In this document: positions 53,098 to 62,394 of the stretch, in pieces
Layout of the letters: each line of letters begins with the position of its first letter
Numbering within the stretch: position 1 is the first letter of the stretch
NCBI RefSeq assembly: GCF_016704835.1
Contig: NZ_JADIZJ010000021.1
Span: 124,001-188,000 of the forward strand
DNA from: Sphingopyxis sp.
GTDB lineage: Bacteria; Pseudomonadota; Alphaproteobacteria; Sphingomonadales; Sphingomonadaceae
Length of the DNA: 64,000 bases
Reading direction: 5' to 3'
Made by a program: the position numbers and the translations under genes
The notes under the pieces: generated by a model
What the model saw: only the letters and a program-made list of their open reading frames with translations
Databases searched by the model: none
Told to the model about the DNA's origin: nothing

Positions 53098-54240
53098 ATG
53101 CGCGCGATTCGTTCCTTGTTCCCACTCGCAGGTGTTACCGCGTGGATTGTCACGTTCGTCGTCACCGTGAATATATTGGCGTTCGCACTGGATGGCACTT
53201 CGTTTCTGCGATGGCTCCCCGAAAGGAGCACCGGAGTTGGCTTCCTGTTAGAAAGCAAACAACGTGTCGATGCGGCCCAGGCTGCCTATCAGTCTGGCAT
53301 GGCTCGCGACGGCAAGTATCTCGCCGCAATCGTGGGCATATCGAATGTCCGTGAAGGTGTAAGCATCGACACCCTGACCGAGGCGCATTCCGACCGCTGG
53401 CGTTTTATCGGCGTGGCTGGCGCGGGCGCAGGCGTGCCTAGCACGGCGGAACAGGCCGAACTGGTCCTCAGCAGTAATCTACGGCCTGATCTGGTTGTGC
53501 TGGGCATCTCGCCGATGCATTTGCTTGATCCGCTTGTCGACCCAATCAAATCACGCGCAATTGCCGGCAGGTCTGCGCCGCAAAACTTGATCGAACAGGT
53601 GAAGAGTAATGTCAGGCAATCATTTTGGCTGATTAACAGGCGCACTGATCTGCGCGCGTGGTTCGACCGGCGTTTGATGGATATTCGATCTGCGGCGCAG
53701 ACCATCATCGGCGTTGATGCAACTTCACAAGATTCTCGAAGTCCTTGGCGCCCTATGTTACGAACGCTGAAGGAAACTACGCCGACGGATAAAGCCATCG
53801 AAAGCGGGCTGGCTTGGGCGCGATCATTCAGTGCGAATGATTTGAAGGCTTATGAGCAGAGCAGACAGGGACCACATGTCGGAGCAAAGATCATACGCGA
53901 TTTCACCGCTCGTGGCGCATGTGTCGTCGTGTTGATGATGCCCGAGCACAGTAGGCTACGCGCGCTGGAGCCGACGGGTGTCGACAGGTTTGTCGAGGAT
54001 CGCTTGCGCAGCGAGAGCGGGATGCGGGGTCTCAGTATAGTGAATTTGCGCGATGCTGTAGCTGACTCGCAGTTCAATGATCTGGTTCATCTGAATGGAA
54101 AAGGGAGCGCAACTCTCAGCGTTCATCTAGCACAAGCAATTGACCGGCTTGCTATCACCGGGCCGCCACTTATGGCCTCGCCTAAGTCTTTGCCCTCCCG
54201 ACAGCAGAATTGCCGTCATGTATCGTCGAGGAGCACCTAG
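53098..54240 (+). CDS. SGNH-like protein (DltD/AlgJ-type role)
   Basis: A 380-residue protein with an N-terminal helix (FPLAGVTAWIVTFVVTVNIL) and a periplasmic domain. Block I is IVGISNVREGVS, with Ser in place of the G-D-S or G-S-S nucleophile strand; LRPDLVVLGISPMHLLDP is the block III region; and NDLVHLNGKGSATLSVHLAQ supplies the D-x-x-H pair. This is the layout of DltD- and AlgX/AlgJ-like SGNH proteins that place acyl groups on envelope polymers. ATG 53098 follows AAGAAGG. Last gene of the Dlt-like operon; a stretch of about 20 residues after the domain is unlike the rest. Confidence 0.75.
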   Translation: MRAIRSLFPLAGVTAWIVTFVVTVNILAFALDGTSFLRWLPERSTGVGFLLESKQRVDAAQAAYQSGMARDGKYLAAIVGISNVREGVSIDTLTEAHSDRWRFIGVAGAGAGVPSTAEQAELVLSSNLRPDLVVLGISPMHLLDPLVDPIKSRAIAGRSAPQNLIEQVKSNVRQSFWLINRRTDLRAWFDRRLMDIRSAAQTIIGVDATSQDSRSPWRPMLRTLKETTPTDKAIESGLAWARSFSANDLKAYEQSRQGPHVGAKIIRDFTARGACVVVLMMPEHSRLRALEPTGVDRFVEDRLRSESGMRGLSIVNLRDAVADSQFNDLVHLNGKGSATLSVHLAQAIDRLAITGPPLMASPKSLPSRQQNCRHVSSRST

Positions 54241-54340
54241 GTCGTTCTGACAAAATAGCATCTCGAGCGCGGATCGTCTGGGTGTAAGACTGCTCTTGAG
54301 TAGCATTCATGGTCAATGGATTTGTCGGACGAGCAGCGGT

Positions 54341-54392
54341 TGCTCTGCCACCTGAATTCTGGACCAGTTGCGGTTAGAGTTTTCCGCCGTAG
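54341..54392 (+). repeat. Copy of IS3-element left end (direct repeat of 41175-41226)
   Basis: 52 bases from TGCTCTGCCACC to TTTTCCGCCGTAG, differing from 41175-41226 at one base (T to C). Same orientation as the first copy. Beyond it the sequence departs from the IS and enters an orfB relic on the other strand. Confidence 0.85.
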
Positions 54393-54447
54393 TGACCTGC
54401 ACCCCGATGCTGGACCACTTGGCTGGCGGCCTTCCAGCGTGCGTGCA

Positions 54448-54608
54448 TCAGGGCGGGCCATGTGCCGCTGATGCCAACATGAGCGATATCGGCGGTTTGT
54501 TGCCGATCGCGCTGTGGGGTCGTCCTTCGCTGTAGTCTCTACGCCAAGCCTCGCATTTTCAGACCGCGTCATCCAGGCTCATGAACCAATGCTGGTTCAG
54601 GAATTCTG
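54448..54608 (-). pseudogene. IS3 orfB 3' relic
   Basis: Minus-strand frame EFLNQHWFMSLDDAV, a TGA, then KCEAWRRDYSEGRPHSAIGN, KPPISLMLASAAHGPP and a stop at 54448. This is the C-terminal end of an IS3/IS407 OrfB, distinct in sequence from the element at 41175. It is truncated on its 5' side near 54610 and carries an internal stop. Confidence 0.75.
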
Positions 54609-54800
54609 CCGGTCATCCCGCGCAGGTCGAACCGCAAGGTGCGAGAGCATTCCCACTGTCGCCGCTCCCGAGACCGCAACAGCGTCGGGCGCATGTTCGA
54701 AAAGTTCAAACAGCGACGACGCATCACCATCCGCTATGACAAACCGTCCGCTCGTTCGAAGGCTTGCTCAACCTTGCCGCCACGCGCCTGTGGCTGAAGT
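54609..54800 (+). pseudogene. IS5-type transposase 3' relic
   Basis: Pieces in changing frames: RDRNSVGRMFEKFKQRRRIT, then IRYDKPSARSK, and FEGLLNLAATRLWLKS. They match the end of IS5-group transposases (DRNxxERMFxKLKxxRRIATRYDK...LAAARIWLKS). Heavily decayed. Confidence 0.6.
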
Positions 54801-55088
54801 CATCGCTAAACGGCCCACCGTTTAGTCTGTCCAAGGCTTTTTCGGAAATTGCGCCACAGTCGCCGCATCGGCCAAGCGCCGCTGCTGCGAAATACAATAT
54901 CTGTGGCGGGCCGCCTTTACCTCAAATTAGCCTTTGCGTGGCAATATTGCGCAAGGGGTCACTCACCAACTCATTACTTGCTTCGGCCGATCCTCCTTGT
55001 CGCGGCGCTTGCCGCCGCGCCTGAATAGGGGGTCGAGAATATTAATTGTTGGGAATCGCTGCATAAATATTTGCCATTGAGGAAACAT

Positions 55089-56275
55089 ATGCATCGTTTT
55101 GTTTTAGTATCCGCTTTTGCTCTCGCAACCGCATCCTGCGGCGGCGGAGGTTCCGGCAGTAGCAGCGATGCAGCCCCAGCGGTCGTGCTGCCGCCACCGC
55201 CATCGCCTCCGCCGACCACACCTGCTCCGACACCGCCGCCGACGGGCTCAGTGGGGACCGCCGCAGGTGCGGCAGCGCAAAGCGTCACCGCGATTCCGAG
55301 TAATTTTGATCCCATGAGCGAACTGTTGGCGACTTCGTTGCCGCCAACTTCGGCTCCCGATGTGGTGGGCGCGTTTCGGTTCATCTGCATGCCTGGGCAG
55401 CTCAAGGCAGATGACCCGATCGTTTATCCCGGACAGCCGGGTAGGAGCCATTTGCACCAGTTCTTCGGGAATGATACCGCCGATGCCTATTCAACTTATT
55501 CAACGCTGCGCACGAGCGGCAACTCGACCTGCATGTCACCCGTGAACCGGTCAGCCTACTGGATTCCTGCTCTGCTTAACGGCAAAGGTCAGGTGGTCCG
55601 GCCTGACTATGTGGGCATTTATTACAAAAGGCGACCGAAGTCGGACCCGATTGTGTCCGATCCCACTCACCCGCAGTATATGGGCAAGGCGACTAATCTT
55701 CCCAACGGCCTGAGGTTCATCTTTGGACGTGACATGCTCAATCTGGCAGACGCGCCTACCGGCAAGCTGCACTTCGGCTGCGATGGACCCGTGCCTTTCA
55801 CAAAACAGGACTGGTCGAACTTCGAGGACGCTCAACGTGGCTGTCCCGTAGGCAATCGGATTGGGGCGACTATGAGCGCGCCAGATTGTTGGGACGGGAA
55901 AAACCTAGACAGCCCCGATCACCGAAGTCATGTCTCCTATGGCTCGTACGGAAACTGGGGCTATCTGAAGTGCCCTACAACCCATCCTTTTGTCATACCG
56001 GCCTTCACAATTGGGGTTTGGTATACTCAGGCTGCCGGAGAAACATACGCGTTCGTCTCTGACCACATGGACACATCGCCAAATCATAAGCGCGGCGACA
56101 CATTTCATTCAGACTTCTTCATGGCGTGGGATCCGATCGTTCATGAACTTTGGAGAAGAACTGCCTCGACAAAATGTTAAATTGCTCAGCTGGTGATCTC
56201 GGCAACGGCCAGAGAATTAAGCAGACGTGGGAAGCAAGCTGGACCGCTAATCCGCGCCTAGTGAGCCTCAACTAG
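55089..56275 (+). CDS. DUF1996-domain lipoprotein B, late frameshift
   Basis: An exported protein of about 395 residues. The signal peptide ends in a lipobox (LATASC), then a Gly/Ser and Pro-rich spacer (PPPPSPPPTTPAPTPPPTGS). The DUF1996 core follows: SAPDVVGAFRFICMPGQLKA, DDPIVYPGQPGRSHLHQFFG, VVRPDYVGIYYKRRP and NLDSPDHRSHVSY. The given frame stops at 56180 after RRTASTKC. Adding one G to the GG at 56152-56153 continues it as EKNCLDKMLNCSAGDLGNGQ to a TAG at 56273, matching the end of paralogues A and C. ATG 55089 follows GAGGAAA. Function unknown. Confidence 0.78.
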
Positions 56276-56686
56276 CGGGCGCGGCCACCAGCCTCACCGC
56301 GCAGGAGCGGCGATACCTTATCTCGCTTGGGATGACGCAATGATCATCCGCTGAGCAATTGCGCAGATCCGCGTAGACGAACGTTTCACGCCACATTGGC
56401 CATCGGAAGGGCAAACTTACAGATCCTGCAATCGGCGCTATCTTCTATAGTGGTGACGCTGTAAGCAGTGTCGCGCACCAACAGCCAAGCCACGGTCGAG
56501 CTCACTACGGGCGGGTTACGCCCGTCAACCGGCGGACAGTGTGATGGGCTGCATCGCGAAAAACGACGATTTCTTCATTTTTATAGTGTGGCATTGTGCG
56601 AGCATATTCGGGGCTTTGTTTGACCGCTGTCGGCCCCGTCCATTAACGGTCATTGCTTCTCCACCGAGATCTGGAAAACTGCCGGC
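56276..56686. other. Non-coding stretch of about 410 bases
   Basis: Between DUF1996-B and the methyltransferase gene, both on the plus strand. No gene or structured element is supported. Confidence 0.35.
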
Positions 56687-57421
56687 ATGAACCCACGAAC
56701 GCTATGCAACGTCGCCAAGACGATCTTCACGAAGCAGATGTTTCAGCAGCTTCGCCTCGCGGCGATATCACACGCGAAAGCGGAGCCCGGCATTTGTCCG
56801 GCCTGTAACTATGATGGCCGGTTTTCACCATTCGGGATGCCGGTGCGGACAGGTGTCATGTGCCCAAAATGCTGGTCGCTGGAACGCCAGCGGCTGCTCG
56901 CGCTGGCCATGACGCGAGATGATATCGAGATCACCGGGCGCGAAATCGTTCATTTCGCCGGCGAATACAGCGTCACGCATTTAATCCTTTCGAAGCAGCC
57001 AAAAAGCTATAAAATCTCGGAATATGAGGGTGATCATGGCGATGTTCGCCTCGACATCGAAAATATTGATCTGCCCGATAGTTCGCTCGACCTCGTCATC
57101 GCCAATCATATCCTTGAGCATATCGACGACCGTAAGGCGCTAGCCGAAATCCATCGCGTGCTCCGGCCAGGCGGCGAAATCATCTGCATGTTTCCGATAA
57201 TTGAGGGCTGGTCAGAGACCTACGAAAATCCGAGGGTCACGGATCCCGTTGGCCGTGATACTCATTTTGGCCAATGGGACCATGTGCGCTATTATGGCAG
57301 CGACGTTCGCGACCGCATCCGCGAGGCTGGGTTCATGCTGCGAGAGATTACCGCCGGGCCTGAAGACGTCCTGCAATTCAGGTTGAGCCGCGGCGAAAAG
57401 ATATTCGTTGGCCGGAAGTAG
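56687..57421 (+). CDS. Class I SAM-dependent methyltransferase with N-terminal zinc motif
   Basis: A 244-residue protein. The N-terminal pair CPAC...CPKC (residues about 38-41 and 60-63) looks like a zinc ribbon. DLPDSSLDLVIANHILEHID and DRKALAEIHRVLRPGGEIIC are motifs of type-11 methyltransferases. The catalytic domain opens with a short, atypical motif I (VHFAGEYSVTHLILSKQ). Methyltransferases of this shape are common in polysaccharide loci and may methylate a sugar. No partner overlaps it; the target is unknown. Confidence 0.8.
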   Translation: MNPRTLCNVAKTIFTKQMFQQLRLAAISHAKAEPGICPACNYDGRFSPFGMPVRTGVMCPKCWSLERQRLLALAMTRDDIEITGREIVHFAGEYSVTHLILSKQPKSYKISEYEGDHGDVRLDIENIDLPDSSLDLVIANHILEHIDDRKALAEIHRVLRPGGEIICMFPIIEGWSETYENPRVTDPVGRDTHFGQWDHVRYYGSDVRDRIREAGFMLREITAGPEDVLQFRLSRGEKIFVGRK

Positions 57422-57621
57422 GTCTGCGCCTCTAGGCGAGTGGCCTAGCTTTGGGATTCCCAAGATGAATGCCATGGAGAGCTAGTCCCGGGACATCGGA
57501 CCGACGACATTGACTTGAACTGCGAGTCCTGCCTGCGTCGATCCGAGGCTGAATGGCGGCCGCCGTGCCTCTCGTCCAGCTCATCGACCCACGTTCGGCG
57601 AGATCGGTCACACAAGGGAGA

Positions 57622-58971
57622 ATGTTCTTGCGGTTGCCCTGTCTGTTGCTCGTCGCGATGCCAGTCGTGGCGCAGACCACCAACGATTGCCCCCAGAAGG
57701 TCGCGACGAGGTAAATCTTGTTCTGAACTTCGCGGATCAGGCCGTCTATGGTTGCGCACGCCAGCAATATGTCAGTTGCGCGGAAAGGGTGCGTCAGGCT
57801 GCCGATGTGACGGGCGACGCCTCGTATGCGAACGCCGCCGCGCTGCAGAAGCCGCACCACACGGTCACCGAGCCGGCAACCGGCCCCCTGCCCAAAGTAG
57901 ATGACGCCAAACCGGTCCCGTCGGGGCTTAGCGTCGCCTCGCTACTCGGTCCGAAAAGGATCCCACCAAGTTCGGCACCCGATGTTGTCGGCGCGTTTCG
58001 CTTCCTGTGCGGCGCGGGACAGGTCAGCTATGACGACCCGATCGTGTACCCCGGCAAGCCCGGTGCGGCCCATCTGCATCAGTTTTTCGGCAACCTTGGA
58101 GCTAACGCGGTTTCGACCTACGAGAGCCTCCGGAAAGCGGCGAGAGCACCTGTCAAAACGACCTCAATCGATCGGCTTATTGGATGCCAGCGATGCTCGA
58201 CGGCAAGGGCAACGTAGTCCGGCCCGACTTCGTATCGATCTATTACAAGCGCCGACCTGCCAGCGATCCTTACTGTGCGACCGCTGCCAAGGGGTGTGTC
58301 GGCATTCCCCGCGGCCTTCGCTTCGTCTTCGGTTGGGATCAAACCAGACCCAGCGAGCGACAGCCGCAAAACAACAGGTTATTCAACTTCAAATGTGTGA
58401 AGGGCTGGACCCCACGACAGCTGCTTTCCCCGACATGATCGAGCCGATGAAGGCATGCAAGCCTGGTCAATGGCTCTCAGCAACGATTGGTACGCCGCAA
58501 TGCTGGAATGGGGTCGACCTGGATACGAAGGATCATCGCAGCCACCTCTCCGACATGGTACGAGATAGGAATACGGGCAAGAATGCCTGTCCGTCCTCGC
58601 ATCCGTGGATAATCCCGCAATTCACGATGGGCGTCTCGTACAGCATAGAGGCGGGCGACGATCCGACGCTTTGGACGCTCGCGAGCGACCATATGGTCCC
58701 TGCTGCGCTGCGCCGCCCCGGTTCGACCTTCCACAGTGACTATTTCGAGGCGTGGCAGGATGAAATTCGGCTCCGTTGGGAAGCGGGCTGTATCGACAAA
58801 ATGCTCAACTGCTCAGATGGCGATCTTGGCGACGGGCAAATCATGTCGCGCGGCAAGCGATACCCTTCGGGAAAGGCGTCGCCCAGGTTGGTGCCTGTCC
58901 CTAAACGCACGTGGATTACGCAAGTATTCCGGACTATCGCTATCGGACCCGTTGCAATCATGCTCAGTTGA
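57622..58971 (+). pseudogene. DUF1996-domain protein C, three frameshifts
   Basis: A paralogue of the gene at 7627. The signal peptide (MFLRLPCLLLVAMPVVAQ, ATG 57622 after AAGGGAG) is followed by a frame change in CCCCC at 57690-57694. The body continues EGRDEVNLVLNFADQAVYGC, SSAPDVVGAFRFLCGAGQVS, then breaks at AAA 58134-58136. NVVRPDFVSIYYKRRPASDP follows, then a break at CCCC 58410-58413, then PTTAAFPDMIEPMKACKPGQ to CIDKMLNCSDGDLGDGQ. All three losses are one base in a homopolymer, and the DUF1996 blocks are complete. Likely intact in reality; function unknown. Confidence 0.75.
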
Positions 58972-59189
58972 TCGCATCTCCAGTTCCCCAGCTGTGGCAG
59001 AACGGCTGCGATGATGAGAAATAACGATCTGCGCTGCGTGTCATCAGCGACAAGTGCCGGCGTGGTTCGCCGAGCAACGCCTGCTCCCTGCAGCTGTCAA
59101 GAGGCGAGCAACACCGCGGCTCCCGTTCGTTCTCTCGCTTTGGTTGCCCGTTGGTTGCGCGCCAGCATCGGTGATGATAGCCGGAGCAG

Positions 59190-60293
59190 ATGGGGCGGGA
59201 TCAATTCACGGGGCGCGATGCTGTAATTGACGGCTGGCGCGGCATTAGCGTGCTAATGGTCATCATCGGGCACCTCTTCGCCTATCGCGCCAAGGATATG
59301 TATCCGGTCGAAGCGCTGAATTCGTTAGGTTTGTCGCTCGGCAACAAGAGCTTCGCGATCATCTCGTCGCTCGGAACGCTCGGCGTCTGCTTCTTCTTTA
59401 TGATCAGCGGATATTTGATTACGACGCTTCTGGTTGCGGAAGAAGGCAAGCGCGATCAGATCAATCTGAAAGCGTTCTATGTCCGGCGCGCCTTTCGAAT
59501 TATGCCCGCTTTTTATGTCTACGTGATTGCGGTGTTTTTTCTCGGCCGATCTGGGTTGGTCCTCATAGATGAGGAGGCAGTGCTTCGGAGCTCGATCTAC
59601 GTCTGCAATTTTTCCGCCTTCTCGTGCTCGTGGTGGCTCGCCCACACATGGAGCCTCGCCGTCGAAGAGCAATTTTATCTTGTGTGGCCAATGATCTTCG
59701 CATTTGCGGGCTCGTCGCGCCGGAGCAGCGCGATTGCCCTGCTTATCGCGTTATTTGTGGGTTCTCTATTCTTCGCGCCGCTCGGCAGCTTCATCTATAT
59801 TATGGCAGGTGTTGTGGTCGCACTTTTCGCAGGGTTGCGGGAACGCCTCGCGTTGATCGATGCAAGCTGGGCATGGATACTCTTCGCGGTGCTTGTGACC
59901 CTGCCCGCCGCGCCACATTCAGTAGTCAAGATCGTAGGCCCCATTCAACCAGTGCTCATCGCAGCCGTCTTGTTCGGAACGCTGTTCGGGCGCTCTCCAG
60001 GTCTTTTAACGGGGATGCTGCGCAGCGCCTGGCTGAATAAAGTTGGGCTGGTATCCTATAGCCTTTATCTGTGGCAGCAACTGTCACTTGCCCCTGCCGC
60101 GTGGGGAGGCACGGTCACCGGCGCCGAAACCCTGTATAGCCATGCAAACATTGTGCTGGCGTTTGCTTTCATTCCGATGGCGATTACATCCTATTTCCTG
60201 ATTGAGAAGCCCATGCGTACCATTGGTCATCGCATTTCGCGGCGGCTCACAGATCGCGCGGCTTCTCCGATTCCGGTTGAGTTGGAAACATAG
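59190..60293 (+). CDS. Acyltransferase 3 family protein
   Basis: A 367-residue polytopic membrane protein. The opening (VIDGWRGISVLMVIIGHLFA) carries the R-x9-H motif, followed by TLGVCFFFMISGYLITTLLV, FYVRRAFRIMPAFYVYVIAV, and WLAHTWSLAVEEQFYLVWPM. It should O-acetylate an extracellular polysaccharide or lipid-linked precursor. ATG 59190 follows GGAGCAG. It is the second member of this family in the window (see 32809). Confidence 0.88.
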   Translation: MGRDQFTGRDAVIDGWRGISVLMVIIGHLFAYRAKDMYPVEALNSLGLSLGNKSFAIISSLGTLGVCFFFMISGYLITTLLVAEEGKRDQINLKAFYVRRAFRIMPAFYVYVIAVFFLGRSGLVLIDEEAVLRSSIYVCNFSAFSCSWWLAHTWSLAVEEQFYLVWPMIFAFAGSSRRSSAIALLIALFVGSLFFAPLGSFIYIMAGVVVALFAGLRERLALIDASWAWILFAVLVTLPAAPHSVVKIVGPIQPVLIAAVLFGTLFGRSPGLLTGMLRSAWLNKVGLVSYSLYLWQQLSLAPAAWGGTVTGAETLYSHANIVLAFAFIPMAITSYFLIEKPMRTIGHRISRRLTDRAASPIPVELET

Positions 60294-60640
60294 GCTTACA
60301 GCGATGCGTGGGCTTCACAGGCTCGTGCAGACGACGGGTTTCGAAAACACACAAGATTTTTGCTTATTCTAAAACGCTTATATCTTCCGCCAGAGCGTAA
60401 CCCAACGGTCGAGGCCGCCTGCCATGAGGTGGGTTGAGCTCGCAAGAGACGTCCCTAGGGACTCCCATATGGACGTCCTGAGCGAGGGTGAGAGACGGCG
60501 ATGTAGATATTGGGCCGGGAATGGCGTCGTTGATGGAAGGAAGCGCAGAAGCTGGAGATTCTAGGTGCTGTGGGGGCGAGAGGCGAGCCTTTGGCACGCG
60601 TTGCGCGGCGCTAAGATGTATCGCAAAGCCAGATTTTTAA
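60294..60640. other. Non-coding stretch of about 350 bases
   Basis: Between the acyltransferase gene and the decayed receptor. No gene is supported; the missing 5' part of the receptor would have lain here. Confidence 0.35.
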
Positions 60641-61895
60641 TTGGCGCCATCAGTTCAAGAAGAGCGGACTGTTTCCCGCGACGGTTGGGCCGACCCGACG
60701 ACTGCCCTGACCAGACAGTCGGACACCTATGCTGAAACGATGGGAGCCGATGCGTCGTTGCGCTTTGGTTCAGCAGATCGTCACATCCGGATCGGCGCTG
60801 ATTTCGAGCTGATCGACAAGGGCTATATGCTGTACAATTCCCTGTCCCCCGCCATCTTCATCCATCCGCTTGGTCGCGCCAAGAGCGACCGGGTGGGCGG
60901 CTATGTCGAATGGCGGAACGGTTTTGGCGTCATTGAATCCGAACTGGGACTGTGCATCGACCGTCACGGCGCATCAACCGGCGCATCGCGCTTTGGCCCC
61001 TTGGTTCCCGCAGACCCGGCCAATCTCGCCAAGGCGTTCGCATAGGCCGACCGTAACTGGTCGGGCACCAGCGTCGATGCATCGCTGCGCCTATGGGTCC
61101 ATATCGGCGCTTTCACTCCGCGGCTGGCGCTTGCGCAAAAGACTCGGGCGCCCAGCCTCATTGAGCGCGATTCCTGGTTGCCCACCGAAGCCAGCGGAGG
61201 TCTCGCCGACGCCGATATCTATGTGGGCGACGTCCATCTGAAGATTGAAAAGGCGTGGATTGCCGAGCTTCGTTTCGAATGGAAGGGCGATAATGGCTAT
61301 GCACCCCCGGTGGTCTGTTATCTCCGTATCGACGATTCATCCAGGGTGTGCCGTTTGACTCGACGCCCGGCATCCTCGACACCCCCGTCGAAATCGTTTC
61401 GAACGGCAGTGGCGATCCCACCCCGCTGCGCTTTGCCAACACCGATGCACGCATCTCGGGCGCAGACATTGCCTTTGGCGCGAAGATTGTGGGGCCGCTG
61501 CGGCTTGACGGAGTTGCCAGCTCTGTGGGTGCTGAACGCACGGATATTGCCGAGAATCTCTACCGCATGGCACCGGCCAATGGCCGTCTGGCGGTCAGCT
61601 GGGTGCAAAGCCGCTGGTCAATCTCGGTCGAAAGCCAGTTCGTCGCACCGCAGAAGCGGGTTTCGGACACCAATGGCGAGGCGCTGAGCGCCGGACATGT
61701 CCTTGCCAACATCGCGGGATACTGGCTGATACGTGACGGCATCAGGCTCGATCTTGGCATCCAGAACCTGTTCGATTCCTATTATCTTGAACATCTGGCC
61801 GGATACAACCGGATAGCAGGGTCCGATGTCCCCTTGGGCGCGCGTTTGCCGGGTGCGGGCCTGTCCGCCTTTTCCGTATCCGCTGGGCGATGTAG
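60641..61895 (+). pseudogene. TonB-dependent receptor, C-terminal remnant
   Basis: The barrel part of a TonB-dependent receptor without signal peptide or plug. Strands include ASLRFGSADRHIRIGADFEL and TRAPSLIERDSWLPTEASGG. A TAG at 61043 interrupts after LAKAFA. A frame change at 61336 (TT for TTT) leads to QGVPFDSTPGILDTPVEIVS, LRLDLGIQNLFDSYYLEHLA-type strands (IRLDLGIQNLFDSYYLEHLA) and GAGLSAF. A missing C near 61875 hides the expected end RIRWAM at 61895. It would have imported a metal or siderophore; as given it cannot function. Confidence 0.78.
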
Positions 61896-62394
61896 CAAGG
61901 AGCACGCGGGCGTCAGTCAGCTACCGGCGCCGACGCTCACGCTCGCGCAGCCCGGCGCGGCGTGTGAAACAGCGCTTTCCATATGCCGCCGACTTTCGCG
62001 CAGCGCACCCGCGACCCGGCATGAAATCTAAGATGCGGTCGCAGAGTTTGACGCCGGCGCGGCGGTCCGCGCCGTTAGGCGTCATGTAGGTAACTGCCGG
62101 AAATCGCGGGCAGCTGGCGCGGCGCCGCTCCGCCGCAGCCAGCGCGTTTATCGTGCCGAGACGAATGGCGATCGCGACGGCATCGGATGCGAGCCCTATG
62201 GCAGTAGATAGGAACCGGCGAACATCACTCCGCATTGTGGCGCCAGACCAGCTTTACGGAGGGCCAAACCCATCGTTACCTGTGAATTTACGGATTGGCC
62301 TGATATGTCTGCTAGCGCAGCGCATGAATCATCATGACAGCGTGAGAAGGCGGCGCGGGCGCGCATTTACCGACGATTGAACCGGGGACGGAAT
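61896..62394. other. Non-coding or unassigned stretch of about 500 bases
   Basis: Between the receptor remnant and the epimerase gene. A minus-strand frame (61921-62235) and a plus-strand frame (62153-62380) overlap each other and match nothing I know. Neither has a clear ribosome site. Confidence 0.3.

Noticed and set aside
54237..54572. Minus-strand 111-residue frame
   Set aside because: It is a shadow across the IS3 end and orfB relic; the real relic is in another minus-strand frame.
61921..62380. Two overlapping frames between receptor and epimerase
   Set aside because: They overlap on opposite strands, are Arg/Ala-rich in the way of shadow frames, and match nothing recognised.
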